A stretch of 21,686 bases of DNA from Lysobacterales bacterium. GTDB taxonomy: Bacteria; Pseudomonadota; Gammaproteobacteria; Xanthomonadales; Xanthomonadaceae. This document shows positions 13,649 through 19,788 of the stretch, in pieces (positions within the stretch are counted from its first letter, which is position 1; each line of letters begins with the position of its first letter). Both the position numbers and the translations under genes were made by a program. The notes beneath the pieces are model-generated. The model was not told the origin of the DNA and did no database searches. It saw only the letters and a program-made list of their open reading frames with translations. The DNA lies in NCBI GenBank assembly GCA_016718605.1, contig JADKCY010000029.1, positions 1 through 21,686 on the forward strand, given 5' to 3'.

Positions 13649-14836
13649 TCAATTCAGGATGGTGCTTTCCACCATGGCGGATGAAACAATTTGGCGTGAA
13701 ACCTCTCCATGCAACCGAGAGTAGGTAATCACTTTTGCGTCACGGCCGGACAGCCAACCCCCACGGCTTGCGTGACTGTCAGGTGCCGCTAATGTGCGGT
13801 GCTGCTCAACCTGCATCGTGTTGGTCTCGCGCACTACGTTGTGATGGTAGTGGCCTGTGTGTGCGTAGCTGTATTTGGTGCGCCCGAAAACTTCCCGGAA
13901 CTTGCCGACGAGCACCGTCTCCAGCTGCTCCATCTTTTTCTTGTGCCCATGATGGAAGAACAGCGACGTTGCCCCGAACTCAACGCAGTAATACGGATCT
14001 GGGCGTGTTACCACGACAACCCGAGGCTCATCCTCATACAGCGCGGCAAACAACTCCCGGAGCCATGCGCTTGATGCAATGTCGTGATTCCCCTCTGCCA
14101 GCAGCAGATCAACGCTGTCGTGCTTGTGCAGCAACATCGAAACAATCCGGCGTATCACCCGAATGGCGACGCGCACCAACTTTTGGAATCTGGTATCAAC
14201 ATCCAGGATGTGCCCGCTGGTTGGCGTGATAGCCGCGAGCCCATCGAAGTGCATGAAATCGCCGAGCTGGGCAAACACCGCCCGACTGGAAGCAGGAGAT
14301 ACCGCAATGGCCTCTCTAAACCATGAGACAAGCAACTCTTCTGCAATCTGCAGATCCCAGGCCGCGCCCGTTTCTTCTTTCCACGCCAGCGCGCCCAGGT
14401 GGTAATCGGTGATGACGTAGCAGTTCAGCAGGTCGCCACGAGTAGCGGCGCTGAGTCTCGCTACCGGCAACTCCGGATCAATCGTCTCACGCAACGATTT
14501 AACGGCCTCAGCCAGTAGCTCACGCTGGCGCTCGTGGTCGATGCTGCTTTTTACCCATTGCGCAGACGGCTGGCCGTCCTTGTTGTAATACGTGCTGACG
14601 CCTTTTACATGGAACCCGTCCGGGACCATGTGCGTCATGTCGTGATCTGGAGACCAGCCCTTGCGAGCCAGGATCGATGCAGCAGTGATTCCGCTTTCCT
14701 TGGCTCGATCAACACGCTTGCGGAGCATCTCGCGGTTGAGCCCTGCAGCTCTCGCCGCACCAGCAACAGACCCGTGCTCCGCCACCAATGCCATGGCCTC
14801 CCGCATCTGATCTTCTGTGAGCGGAGGTGTAGGCAT
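13649..14836 (-). CDS. Metallophosphoesterase with N-terminal helix-turn-helix
   Basis: This is a 395-residue protein. An HTH-like segment is visible at about residues 16-47 (GSVAGAARAAGLNREMLRKR). The calcineurin-like phosphoesterase core has the full metal set: Asp144-x-His146 (TDYHLG), GDFMHFDG with Asp193, GNHD at 249-252, HHGH at 295-298 and GHYH at 328-331. It should be an active two-metal hydrolase, with nucleic acid a plausible substrate given the HTH, but the substrate is unknown. A frame opening at 14878 would run through the terminator at 14851..14884, so ATG 14836 is the real start; its SD is weak (AGG). It is the first gene of the late transcript. Confidence 0.82.
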   Translation of the reverse strand: MPTPPLTEDQMREAMALVAEHGSVAGAARAAGLNREMLRKRVDRAKESGITAASILARKGWSPDHDMTHMVPDGFHVKGVSTYYNKDGQPSAQWVKSSIDHERQRELLAEAVKSLRETIDPELPVARLSAATRGDLLNCYVITDYHLGALAWKEETGAAWDLQIAEELLVSWFREAIAVSPASSRAVFAQLGDFMHFDGLAAITPTSGHILDVDTRFQKLVRVAIRVIRRIVSMLLHKHDSVDLLLAEGNHDIASSAWLRELFAALYEDEPRVVVVTRPDPYYCVEFGATSLFFHHGHKKKMEQLETVLVGKFREVFGRTKYSYAHTGHYHHNVVRETNTMQVEQHRTLAAPDSHASRGGWLSGRDAKVITYSRLHGEVSRQIVSSAMVESTILN

Positions 14837-14850
14837 GAGCGGACCTGGAA

Positions 14851-14884
14851 TAAAAAAACCCGCAAGGCCGTTAAGCATGCGGGT
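14851..14884 (-). terminator. tR'-like intrinsic terminator at the head of the late operon
   Basis: On the minus strand ACCCGCA and TGCGGGT form a 7-bp stem around a 13-base loop, followed by seven T residues. It lies between the late promoter (14978..15007) and the first late gene. That position makes it the likely target of antitermination by the Q-like protein. Confidence 0.8.
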
Positions 14885-14977
14885 ATCAATCGGCCCTGGT
14901 GGCCGTGAGAAATCGGTTCAAACAAGAAAATCAGCGCGAGCGAATACCTCAGCGTGCGTTTTCTCGATTGTAGTTAT

Positions 14978-15007
14978 TCTATATTTTGTGTGCTTTCCTG
15001 CTCGCAA
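14978..15007 (-). promoter_or_regulatory. Probable late promoter (pR'-like), leftward
   Basis: On the minus strand TTGCGA (15007..15002) is followed after 18 bases by TATAGA (14983..14978), with A/T-rich flanks. Transcription would start near 14971 and meet the terminator about 120 bases later. This is the best sigma70-type match in the 338-base stretch 14837..15174, which holds no minus-strand gene that I trust. Confidence 0.55.
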
Positions 15008-15124
15008 CACTACATATAGTGCTTTTTGCAGGATTTCTAGGGGAAATTTTACCACGTGGATAATGGTTGTGCTAAGCGCACTGAATAGCTTTCGCGACAC
15101 ACCCTTTAACACTTAGTTTTCTTC

Positions 15125-15141
15125 TGAAACAATCGTTTTCA
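15125..15141. promoter_or_regulatory. Operator-like dyad TGAAA-N7-TTTCA
   Basis: Five-base arms around a seven-base centre, 34 bases before the plus-strand gene. It is weak on its own, but lies close to a second dyad in the same A/T-rich region. Confidence 0.3.
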
Positions 15142-15156
15142 ATACCCATTCTGTAA

Positions 15157-15174
15157 GTACGTACAATTACGTAC
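15157..15174. promoter_or_regulatory. 18-bp perfect dyad abutting the plus-strand start codon
   Basis: GTACGTA-CAAT-TACGTAC is a perfect inverted repeat whose last base touches the ATG at 15175. It replaces the usual ribosome site. It could be an operator, or a hairpin that hides the start codon. Confidence 0.5.
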
Positions 15175-15441
15175 ATGCCCTATTACAAGCTGATTAGAGA
15201 TCGAAAGATCAACATCAACCACACAGAGCATGATGTGACGGTTGATTTGCCCAGTGTTGCGAGAGTTACTCGGCGTGACCTGGACAACGCGATGCACATC
15301 ATGGAGCGGGAGGCGAGCAGAGAGCGGGTGAATATCCCTGCGCCAGATAACGCGGCTGGAAAACTTCTGCGGGATTTGAGGCTAGCGCTTCAGGACCAAG
15401 ACAATCAGTTTTTTGATGATATCGACAAGTCGATGATGTAG
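15175..15441 (+). CDS. Lone plus-strand gene, 88 aa, unknown
   Basis: This 88-residue soluble protein has a basic start (MPYYKLIRDRKININHTEH) and a helical, charged C-terminal half (RRDLDNAMHIMEREASRER, DNAAGKLLRDLRLAL). I do not recognise a family. It is the only believable gene on the plus strand. It converges on the Q-like gene (its stop at 15441 is five bases from the Q stop at 15447) and diverges from the late promoter. No SD is present; a perfect dyad touches the ATG. It resembles an independently expressed accessory gene or a small regulator. Transcription through the Q gene would be antisense to it. Confidence 0.6.
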   Translation: MPYYKLIRDRKININHTEHDVTVDLPSVARVTRRDLDNAMHIMEREASRERVNIPAPDNAAGKLLRDLRLALQDQDNQFFDDIDKSMM

Positions 15442-15446
15442 CGGAC

Positions 15447-15953
15447 TCACGCAAACGCAGGCCGACACAGCTGTCGATTAACGCCCGCCAGTGCGTTTTC
15501 GCGAAGCCGCTCCATTGCAGCTAGCACCGCTCGAATTTCTCGCTCCCAGCGCCCTATTGGTGGCCTCTTGCCAGTAGCGTCGCATGCTTGGCACGGCACA
15601 ACTGATCTGTTTTCGGCGTAGATCATCCCCCGGCCAAAGCATTTCGGGCAGGCCGGTGCGGTGTAGTGCCTCAGCGCCTCGCGGGCGATATCTGCAATAG
15701 CCTTTGGCTGCAGAGCTGGCCACCTGTTTTTGCGGGCCTCATCGCGAACGATGAATTTTGCCTCTGCCAGCGCGTCTTCAACATCCGCCCGGCGCTGCGT
15801 CAGGTCCATTTGCAGGATTGCCCGGCCCTGCGGGTTCTTGATTCCTGCCGCGCCCATTGCCGCGATCACATCAGCGTCAGTCGTTCGCAGCGGGTTGTGG
15901 CTCATGTCGGAACTGTGCACGGCATATCCCATCCTCTCCATTGTGCTCAACAT
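15447..15953 (-). CDS. Lambda Q-like late antitermination protein
   Basis: This is a 168-residue protein. Residues 25-34 (TDADVIAAMG) resemble the lambda Q segment TDVMAAMG. A zinc finger CPKCFGRG ... CQACDATG with Cys102, Cys105, Cys121 and Cys124 parallels the Cys pairs of lambda Q and is followed by a similar helical region (REIRAVLAAMERL). Lambda Q loads on RNA polymerase paused at the late promoter and lets it read through terminators. Gene position, last in the early operon and just before a promoter-terminator pair, supports this. The start is uncertain: ATG 15953 overlaps the previous stop; 15941 and 15932 are alternatives. The resemblance is from memory, so exact homology needs alignment. 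Confidence 0.75.
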   Translation of the reverse strand: MLSTMERMGYAVHSSDMSHNPLRTTDADVIAAMGAAGIKNPQGRAILQMDLTQRRADVEDALAEAKFIVRDEARKNRWPALQPKAIADIAREALRHYTAPACPKCFGRGMIYAENRSVVPCQACDATGKRPPIGRWEREIRAVLAAMERLRENALAGVNRQLCRPAFA

Positions 15954-16246
15954 AGCCCAGCCGCCTCCGCATCATCAGAATCAATGCACAGACCCAGGCT
16001 GCGCAGCTCGAACAAATCTTCAATTGCCTTCCGGGCGGACTTCACAAACTCACGGCGCGGTGCTGGCGGGGCCGTATTGATAGCCCTTGTCGCTGGATCT
16101 GCTTGCACAGCAACAGGCTTTGACTTTGCCACCACGGACTCACGCGTTGAAAATATCTCACCGCATCCCCGGCACTTCCTGCGGCGCCGAGACTCACGGG
16201 TTTCGAGCACATCGGTTTTCGGGTGCTGGCATTTAGGGCATTGCAT
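15947..16246 (-). CDS. NrdR-like zinc-ribbon protein
   Basis: This 99-residue protein begins MQCPKCQHPKTDVLETRES and has a second pair CRGCGEIFSTRE: Cys3, Cys6, Cys25 and Cys28. This matches the zinc ribbon of NrdR, but the ATP-cone domain of NrdR is absent, so it is not a full ribonucleotide-reductase repressor. The remaining 70 residues are Ala/Pro-rich and then helical. A DNA- or protein-binding role is likely. The ATG at 16246 has a very strong AAGGAGG. The gene overlaps the VRR-NUC gene by 14 bases and the Q-like gene by 7. Confidence 0.7.
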   Translation of the reverse strand: MQCPKCQHPKTDVLETRESRRRRKCRGCGEIFSTRESVVAKSKPVAVQADPATRAINTAPPAPRREFVKSARKAIEDLFELRSLGLCIDSDDAEAAGLC

Positions 16247-16697
16247 GGGGTGCCTCCTTGTGGATTAGGCCAGGCAAAGGTCGCCCTGCTAGGTATTCGG
16301 TAATCAGCCTGCGAGCCGCAATCCAGCCGTAAGCGATGTAGCAGCAGTAGCCTTGGCTGGCCAGCCACTCAAGCCATTCGTCCTGCTTGGCGCTCGTTTT
16401 GTTGTCGCCGGACTTCATTTCAATCTTCAGGCCGTGGAAACCTGCGCGGGCCACGTCCAGCAAAATATCTGGGTACCCAGGCTTAACCCCTTCGTCCTTC
16501 AGCGCCATAGCAACCTTGATATGCCGCTTTCCTCCGTTCGGCACAGCTACCAGTCGGCCAAGCTCAGGCGTCGTACACTTCTGAGCTTCAGCCCAGCGGA
16601 TCAAAGCGGCCTGCTCTTCATGCTCGCGGTCGTCCCTGCGCTTCTTGGTTCGCTGGCGGGTCTGCATGCGCTCTACAGCGGCTAGGTCGAGCTTCAC
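16233..16697 (-). CDS. VRR-NUC domain nuclease
   Basis: This 154-residue protein fits the VRR-NUC family (PD-(D/E)XK fold). A conserved Glu lies at 27/28 (HEEQAALIRWAE), then VPNGGKR at 52-58, GVKPGYPDILL at 70-80 with Asp77, IEMK at 92-95 with Glu93 and Lys95, and Gln105 in SAKQDEWLEWL. These are the metal-binding and catalytic residues, so the enzyme should be active. Stand-alone phage VRR-NUC proteins are thought to cut branched DNA such as Holliday junctions. It starts with GTG at 16697 overlapping the previous TGA (GTGA), with a GGAGG four bases upstream. Next to a Ref-like nuclease it suggests a recombination/resolution module. Confidence 0.85.
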   Translation of the reverse strand: MKLDLAAVERMQTRQRTKKRRDDREHEEQAALIRWAEAQKCTTPELGRLVAVPNGGKRHIKVAMALKDEGVKPGYPDILLDVARAGFHGLKIEMKSGDNKTSAKQDEWLEWLASQGYCCYIAYGWIAARRLITEYLAGRPLPGLIHKEAPHAMP

Positions 16698-17068
16698 GCT
16701 GCCTCCTGCAACTTGGAAATCGTCATTGCCAGAAGATCCAATTCAGTTACAGCAGCCAGCCGCAAGCGGGATTTGTCGCCGTGGATTCCTTGCGGGCCTT
16801 GGTGACACGACTCATGACACAGTGGTACGGTCAAAAAATCGCTATTCCGCTGCCCCGCCCCCGCTCCATCGCGAATGTGGTGAACGTCTGTCTTGGATGA
16901 TTGCCGCTCACCGATAAGCTCACACAGCACGCAGTTCATTGCAGCAACGCGGCCCATGTGGCGCTTTCCTGCCGACGTACCGTTACGGGCCGGTTTAGCG
17001 CTACCTGTCGGCGCTTCTGTACCGGGCCGCTGGACGATCTTGGATGGCTTAGCGGTGCTGGATTTCAT
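16694..17068 (-). CDS. Ref/HNH-type recombination nuclease
   Basis: This 124-residue protein has a basic, Lys/Pro/Thr-rich N-terminal 40 residues followed by a compact His-Cys metal domain: CVLC at 46-49, HH at 63-64 (DVHHIRDG), and the signature DFLTVPLCHESCH at 77-89 and GIHG at 94-97. This is the pattern of P1 Ref and related phage HNH proteins, RecA-dependent nucleases in the P1 case. ATG 17068 is chosen over TTG 17098 because the latter lies inside the previous gene; AAGGA lies 10 bases before the ATG. The stop overlaps the VRR-NUC start. Confidence 0.8.
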   Translation of the reverse strand: MKSSTAKPSKIVQRPGTEAPTGSAKPARNGTSAGKRHMGRVAAMNCVLCELIGERQSSKTDVHHIRDGAGAGQRNSDFLTVPLCHESCHQGPQGIHGDKSRLRLAAVTELDLLAMTISKLQEAA

Positions 17069-17081
17069 TTCAGGCGATCCT

Positions 17082-17600
17082 TCACTCAAAACTCCCAATC
17101 ACCCGTTCCATCATCTCCGCTCGATCTGCATCTGAAAGATGGCGCCACAGGTATTTCGCTGCGTGCGGCCCACGCAAGAAGCCGAGTACCTTGTCATGAA
17201 ACTCTCTGAATTCGTCCTCGTCTGCCTTTCGATAGCTCACGCTGCGCGGGATTGGAACTACGCCACCCGCAGGCCCCGCCGCCCAGGTAACCCAGGCTGC
17301 GCCAACTTTCAGCCAGTAGCGCAGCTGCTCGAAGTCGTCGAATCGCTCCTGCGAATCAAATAGACGCTGCTCCAGCGCCATGTGATATCGATGAAACGGG
17401 CCGCTGCGAGGCTGAACAACATCCACCCTCATGAATTCGCCGGGCTCGAAGCCCATCAAGCGCTTCCATAGGCGGCGCCAATTACTGCGCGCCTCCTTGT
17501 TCGCCCCATCGAACGCACCGAACAGCAAGGAGCGCGCGCCAGCCAGTGCGGCCGCGTCCGGTAATTGCTTATCAGTGCGAACGAGCGTGATGGTTCCCAT
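17082..17600 (-). CDS. DUF1367 family phage protein
   Basis: This is a 172-residue protein with the DUF1367 pattern: an N-terminal LVRTDKQLPDAA, a central SGPFHRYHMALEQRLFDSQE at about 66-85 followed by LRYWLKVGA, and a C-terminal PIPRSVSYRKADEDEFREFH at about 116-135. The family is common in lambdoid early/nin-like regions and has no settled function. Here it sits before the recombination nucleases, as often in such regions. ATG 17600 lies one base after the previous stop, and GGTGAT overlaps that stop. The 18 extra residues of a longer frame overlap the neighbour and are rejected. Confidence 0.8.
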   Translation of the reverse strand: MGTITLVRTDKQLPDAAALAGARSLLFGAFDGANKEARSNWRRLWKRLMGFEPGEFMRVDVVQPRSGPFHRYHMALEQRLFDSQERFDDFEQLRYWLKVGAAWVTWAAGPAGGVVPIPRSVSYRKADEDEFREFHDKVLGFLRGPHAAKYLWRHLSDADRAEMMERVIGSFE

Positions 17601-17601
17601 A

Positions 17602-17775
17602 TCACCCGCGCTTTGACGCCTTACCGCCGATCCGCACACGCGAACCGTCGTCACACAGCAAATAGCTGGACCCGGCGACTTCCTGGATATTCACGATGCA
17701 AAGGCCTTCTTGCCCGACCCACTGAGAGGCGAGTTTGAAGCGGTAGCGCCGCCACCATTCTTTGAGTTTCATCAT
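17602..17775 (-). CDS. Small basic protein, 57 aa
   Basis: This 57-residue protein starts MMKLKEWWRRYRFKLASQWV and ends with a basic tail (RVRIGGKASKRG). The middle VNIQEVAGSSYLLCDDGSRV looks like a small beta fold. No family is recognised. The ATG at 17775 overlaps the previous TGA (ATGA), and GAGGG lies upstream. A longer frame from 17886 overlaps the membrane-protein gene and is rejected. Clean junctions on both sides support it as a real gene. Confidence 0.6.
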   Translation of the reverse strand: MMKLKEWWRRYRFKLASQWVGQEGLCIVNIQEVAGSSYLLCDDGSRVRIGGKASKRG

Positions 17776-17960
17776 CGAGCCGCCCTCACGAAAAGCGCGG
17801 CCCCGCCAAGCAGCACAACCGCCAACAGAAGCGGTATCCAGATCGGAGCGGAGACCCACCACCAACTCCAAGAAATCACGCCGCACAGCTTCAAGACCAT
17901 GAAAATCAGGAACAGCACTGTCCCAATGCCTGCACCGCTGGATGATTTGCCTGCGCTCAT
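17772..17960 (-). CDS. Small membrane protein, two helices, 62 aa
   Basis: This 62-residue protein has two hydrophobic stretches (about residues 12-30, IGTVLFLIFMVLKLCGVIS, and 38-58, PIWIPLLLAVVLLGGAALFV) separated by a short Trp-rich turn. It ends RAAR. It should lie in the inner membrane. No family is recognised. GGAGGG lies five bases before ATG 17960, and both ends overlap neighbours by ATGA. It sits in the early operon, away from the lysis genes, so it is not an obvious holin; superinfection exclusion is one possibility, but only a guess. Confidence 0.65.
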   Translation of the reverse strand: MSAGKSSSGAGIGTVLFLIFMVLKLCGVISWSWWWVSAPIWIPLLLAVVLLGGAALFVRAAR

Positions 17961-18349
17961 TGAGCCCTCCCTACCGCCTTCAGCACTCCCTGTGAGGCAT
18001 CCAGAAGCTCTTCAATCATTTCATCAGACTGGTGGGCGGCATAAATAGCTTGGGCAACCCCGTCGTCCGACTCCAGATCCAGTACGCGACGCTCGCCGTC
18101 CTCATCCTCTACGATGACCGACACGGCTACCCCGACGATTTTCCATCCCTCTGCGCAATCATCCAGCTCACGGCGAATTGCATCCTGCATTTGCTGCAGC
18201 TCCAGCGCGTTATGCGCGGCAATCGACACTGACCGTCCTTCGTCGCAACTTGGAGCGCTCTCGTTACCCAGAATCGCGCTCAACATTGCGCCAAAACCGT
18301 CATCTCCATGATTACAGCCGTCGGTACAGCCATTACATTCTTTGTTCAA
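17957..18349 (-). CDS. Phage protein with Cys/His-rich N-terminus, 130 aa
   Basis: This 130-residue acidic protein begins with a dense Cys/His cluster (KECNGCTDGCNHGDD), which may bind a metal, followed by helical and beta parts (VAVSVIVEDEDGERRVLDL). Family unknown. The start is TTG at 18349, supported by GGAGA six bases upstream; no closer ATG keeps the Cys cluster. It overlaps the membrane-protein gene by ATGA. Confidence 0.6.
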   Translation of the reverse strand: MNKECNGCTDGCNHGDDGFGAMLSAILGNESAPSCDEGRSVSIAAHNALELQQMQDAIRRELDDCAEGWKIVGVAVSVIVEDEDGERRVLDLESDDGVAQAIYAAHQSDEMIEELLDASQGVLKAVGRAQ

Positions 18350-18370
18350 GTTGTGTCTCCCAGTAGGTAA

Positions 18371-18640
18371 TCAGGCCGCCACGGCAACAGCCGCGCGATT
18401 GTCAATAAACTCTCCGCCGCCCGGCAGCGCATACACCAGCGCGCCCTTGTAGCGGATCGCCTCCGGCAGAGCCCGCATGTCGTGCGTGCGTGTTTTCACC
18501 GGCATATCAATTTCCATGGTTGGGTGACGCAAGTGCGGGATGTCGCCACCCCGCGTTTGCGTCAATCCTTTTTGAGTTCGGCCGCTTAATTCGTCCAGAT
18601 CCTGCATGTTGAAGCCCGCTGATCGTTGTTGATGCAGCAT
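18371..18640 (-). CDS. Hypothetical phage protein, up to 89 aa
   Basis: The open frame codes for 89 residues; the C-terminal 45 (ALPEAIRYKGALVYALPGGG, then EFIDNRAAVAVAA) look like protein, while the N-terminal half is less convincing. Possible starts are ATG 18640, 18607, 18517 and 18505, and only the last has a hint of SD (GGAA). The stop lies 21 bases before the next start. No family recognised. Confidence 0.45.
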   Translation of the reverse strand: MLHQQRSAGFNMQDLDELSGRTQKGLTQTRGGDIPHLRHPTMEIDMPVKTRTHDMRALPEAIRYKGALVYALPGGGEFIDNRAAVAVAA

Positions 18641-18650
18641 TAAAACAGGT

Positions 18651-18752
18651 TCAGAAAATTCTTTTTTTGTTTGGCAATAGCCGTTCGTCGGATTTATAGA
18701 CTTTCGCCAAGATCCAGAACTTACATACCTGCTCGGGCCTATCTACAACCAC
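18651..18752 (-). CDS. Possible 33-aa gene in an A/T-rich gap
   Basis: A frame from GTG 18752 to TGA 18651 codes for 33 residues, including DRPEQVCKFWILAKVYKSDE and a basic end (NKKRIF). It overlaps the preceding gene by 10 bases and ends 10 bases before the next ATG, which fits the packing of the operon. No SD is clear and the DNA is A/T-richer than its surroundings, so chance is not excluded. Confidence 0.3.
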   Translation of the reverse strand: MVVDRPEQVCKFWILAKVYKSDERLLPNKKRIF

Positions 18753-18985
18753 TCAAAAACCCAGCCCTTGCGCACCAGATACGACTTCACTTCATCCGCT
18801 GGCTGTCCGACCATCCACTTGATGACCGGCGCTGCTCTCACGCAACGCCAGCCTGCTACGTCACGCCGCCAGATCGCACCAGCAACAAAGTGCGGAGCGG
18901 CGACGCGCAGGATGCGTTCAGGCTGCACGCTCGATGCACTTCCAGGAGCCGCTGATGGGATGTCCGGTACAGCGAGCCTTATCAT
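18743..18985 (-). CDS. Small conserved-looking phage protein, 80 aa
   Basis: This is an 80-residue protein whose C-terminal half (RAAPVIKWMVGQPADEVKSY, then LVRKGWVFEWL) has a pattern I have seen in many uncharacterised phage proteins; the middle HFVAGAIWRRDVAG fits too. No function is known to me. ATG 18985 lies 12 bases after the previous stop, with no clear SD. TAG at 18743. Confidence 0.65.
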   Translation of the reverse strand: MIRLAVPDIPSAAPGSASSVQPERILRVAAPHFVAGAIWRRDVAGWRCVRAAPVIKWMVGQPADEVKSYLVRKGWVFEWL

Positions 18986-18997
18986 TGGGCAAACGCA

Positions 18998-19456
18998 TCA
19001 GGCAGCCTTCTGGGCTGACTTAGCCTGCCACACCGAATTCACCCGCTGCATGCCCGCGAATGCTTCTGCAAATGTCGAACTTGATTTCGTGCGCCAGTAC
19101 GCGGCCGAGAAGTTCAGCATCCGCTCGATCAGTTCCGCTTCGTCGTGCGTTGCGCGCATCTTCCCCTGGCCAGCTCTTCGGCGAATGGCTGAAAGCGCTT
19201 TGTCCGCGCACTGCGCCTCAGAAAGCATCCGGTCGATATCCGGGTCTTGCGGCGATTTGTCGCGCGCGATTTCCAGCGCAACCACCAAGATCATCCTGCA
19301 CTCAACAAGATCCATGTAATGCTGACTCACCGCCCAGCCGCTGCGCATCGCCAGCAGCGCGGACTGCTCGCGGATGCCATGCTCTGGCCGCACCGTATCC
19401 ATAATCAACATCGGCGGGAGTGCTGCGCGCACAACGCGCTTGCTACGCTTTTTCAT
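18998..19456 (-). CDS. Hypothetical helical phage protein, 152 aa
   Basis: This 152-residue protein has a strongly basic start (MKKRSKRVVRAALPP) and an otherwise helical body (MDLVECRMILVVALEIARD, AELIERMLNFSAAYWRTKS). I do not recognise a family. ATG 19456 has AAGGA six bases upstream and follows the previous stop by one base (TGATATG). A longer frame from 19576 would cover the 53-residue Cys gene and is rejected. Confidence 0.65.
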   Translation of the reverse strand: MKKRSKRVVRAALPPMLIMDTVRPEHGIREQSALLAMRSGWAVSQHYMDLVECRMILVVALEIARDKSPQDPDIDRMLSEAQCADKALSAIRRRAGQGKMRATHDEAELIERMLNFSAAYWRTKSSSTFAEAFAGMQRVNSVWQAKSAQKAA

Positions 19457-19457
19457 A

Positions 19458-19619
19458 TCAGTCCTTTTCCCTTTCTTGGGTGCCCGGCTCACGCTCAAAG
19501 CGCCCGCATGTTTTCTTCGCTGGCAAAAATTTAACGATGCACATAAGGATGGTTTCTGTGAAATCGTCAGATGCACAGCCGATGCTGTGCTTGCACTGTT
19601 GGCATGTCGGCTCTTCCAT
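19458..19619 (-). CDS. Small Cys-rich protein, 53 aa
   Basis: This 53-residue protein has CQQCKHSIGC at 6-15, Cys27 and Cys38 (KKTCGRFEREPG), a likely zinc knuckle; the C-R-F-E-R-E-P-G ending recurs in small phage proteins. Its ATG overlaps the previous TGA (TGATG) and its stop is one base before the next ATG. Function unknown. Confidence 0.6.
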   Translation of the reverse strand: MEEPTCQQCKHSIGCASDDFTETILMCIVKFLPAKKTCGRFEREPGTQEREKD

Positions 19620-19783
19620 CATTCGGCCTCCAGTGCTGACCGGACCAGATCCAGCTTGGCCTTCGCGTCAATCAATTCGCAAAGCGTGTCTCCGTAGATC
19701 CGCATGTGCTTGGCTATCTCATCGCGAAGCATCTTGTTTTCTATTTCCAGGCGCTGCATGCGCTGGCGCTCTTTGGATGTCAT
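19619..19783 (-). CDS. Small coiled-coil protein, 54 aa
   Basis: This 54-residue, fully helical, charged protein (MTSKERQRMQRLEIENKMLR) has a heptad-like pattern. ATG 19783 lies five bases after the PAPS-reductase-like gene, with an AGGTAGGCGG stretch upstream. Its TGA overlaps the next ATG. No family recognised. Confidence 0.55.
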   Translation of the reverse strand: MTSKERQRMQRLEIENKMLRDEIAKHMRIYGDTLCELIDAKAKLDLVRSALEAE

Positions 19784-19788
19784 GCCGC

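Noticed and set aside
14837..14878. N-terminal extension of the metallophosphoesterase
   Set aside because: The extra 14 codons are the stem, loop and T-tract of the tR'-like terminator.
14918..15112. 64-residue minus-strand frame over the late promoter
   Set aside because: It runs straight through the promoter and start region, has no SD and no recognisable pattern.
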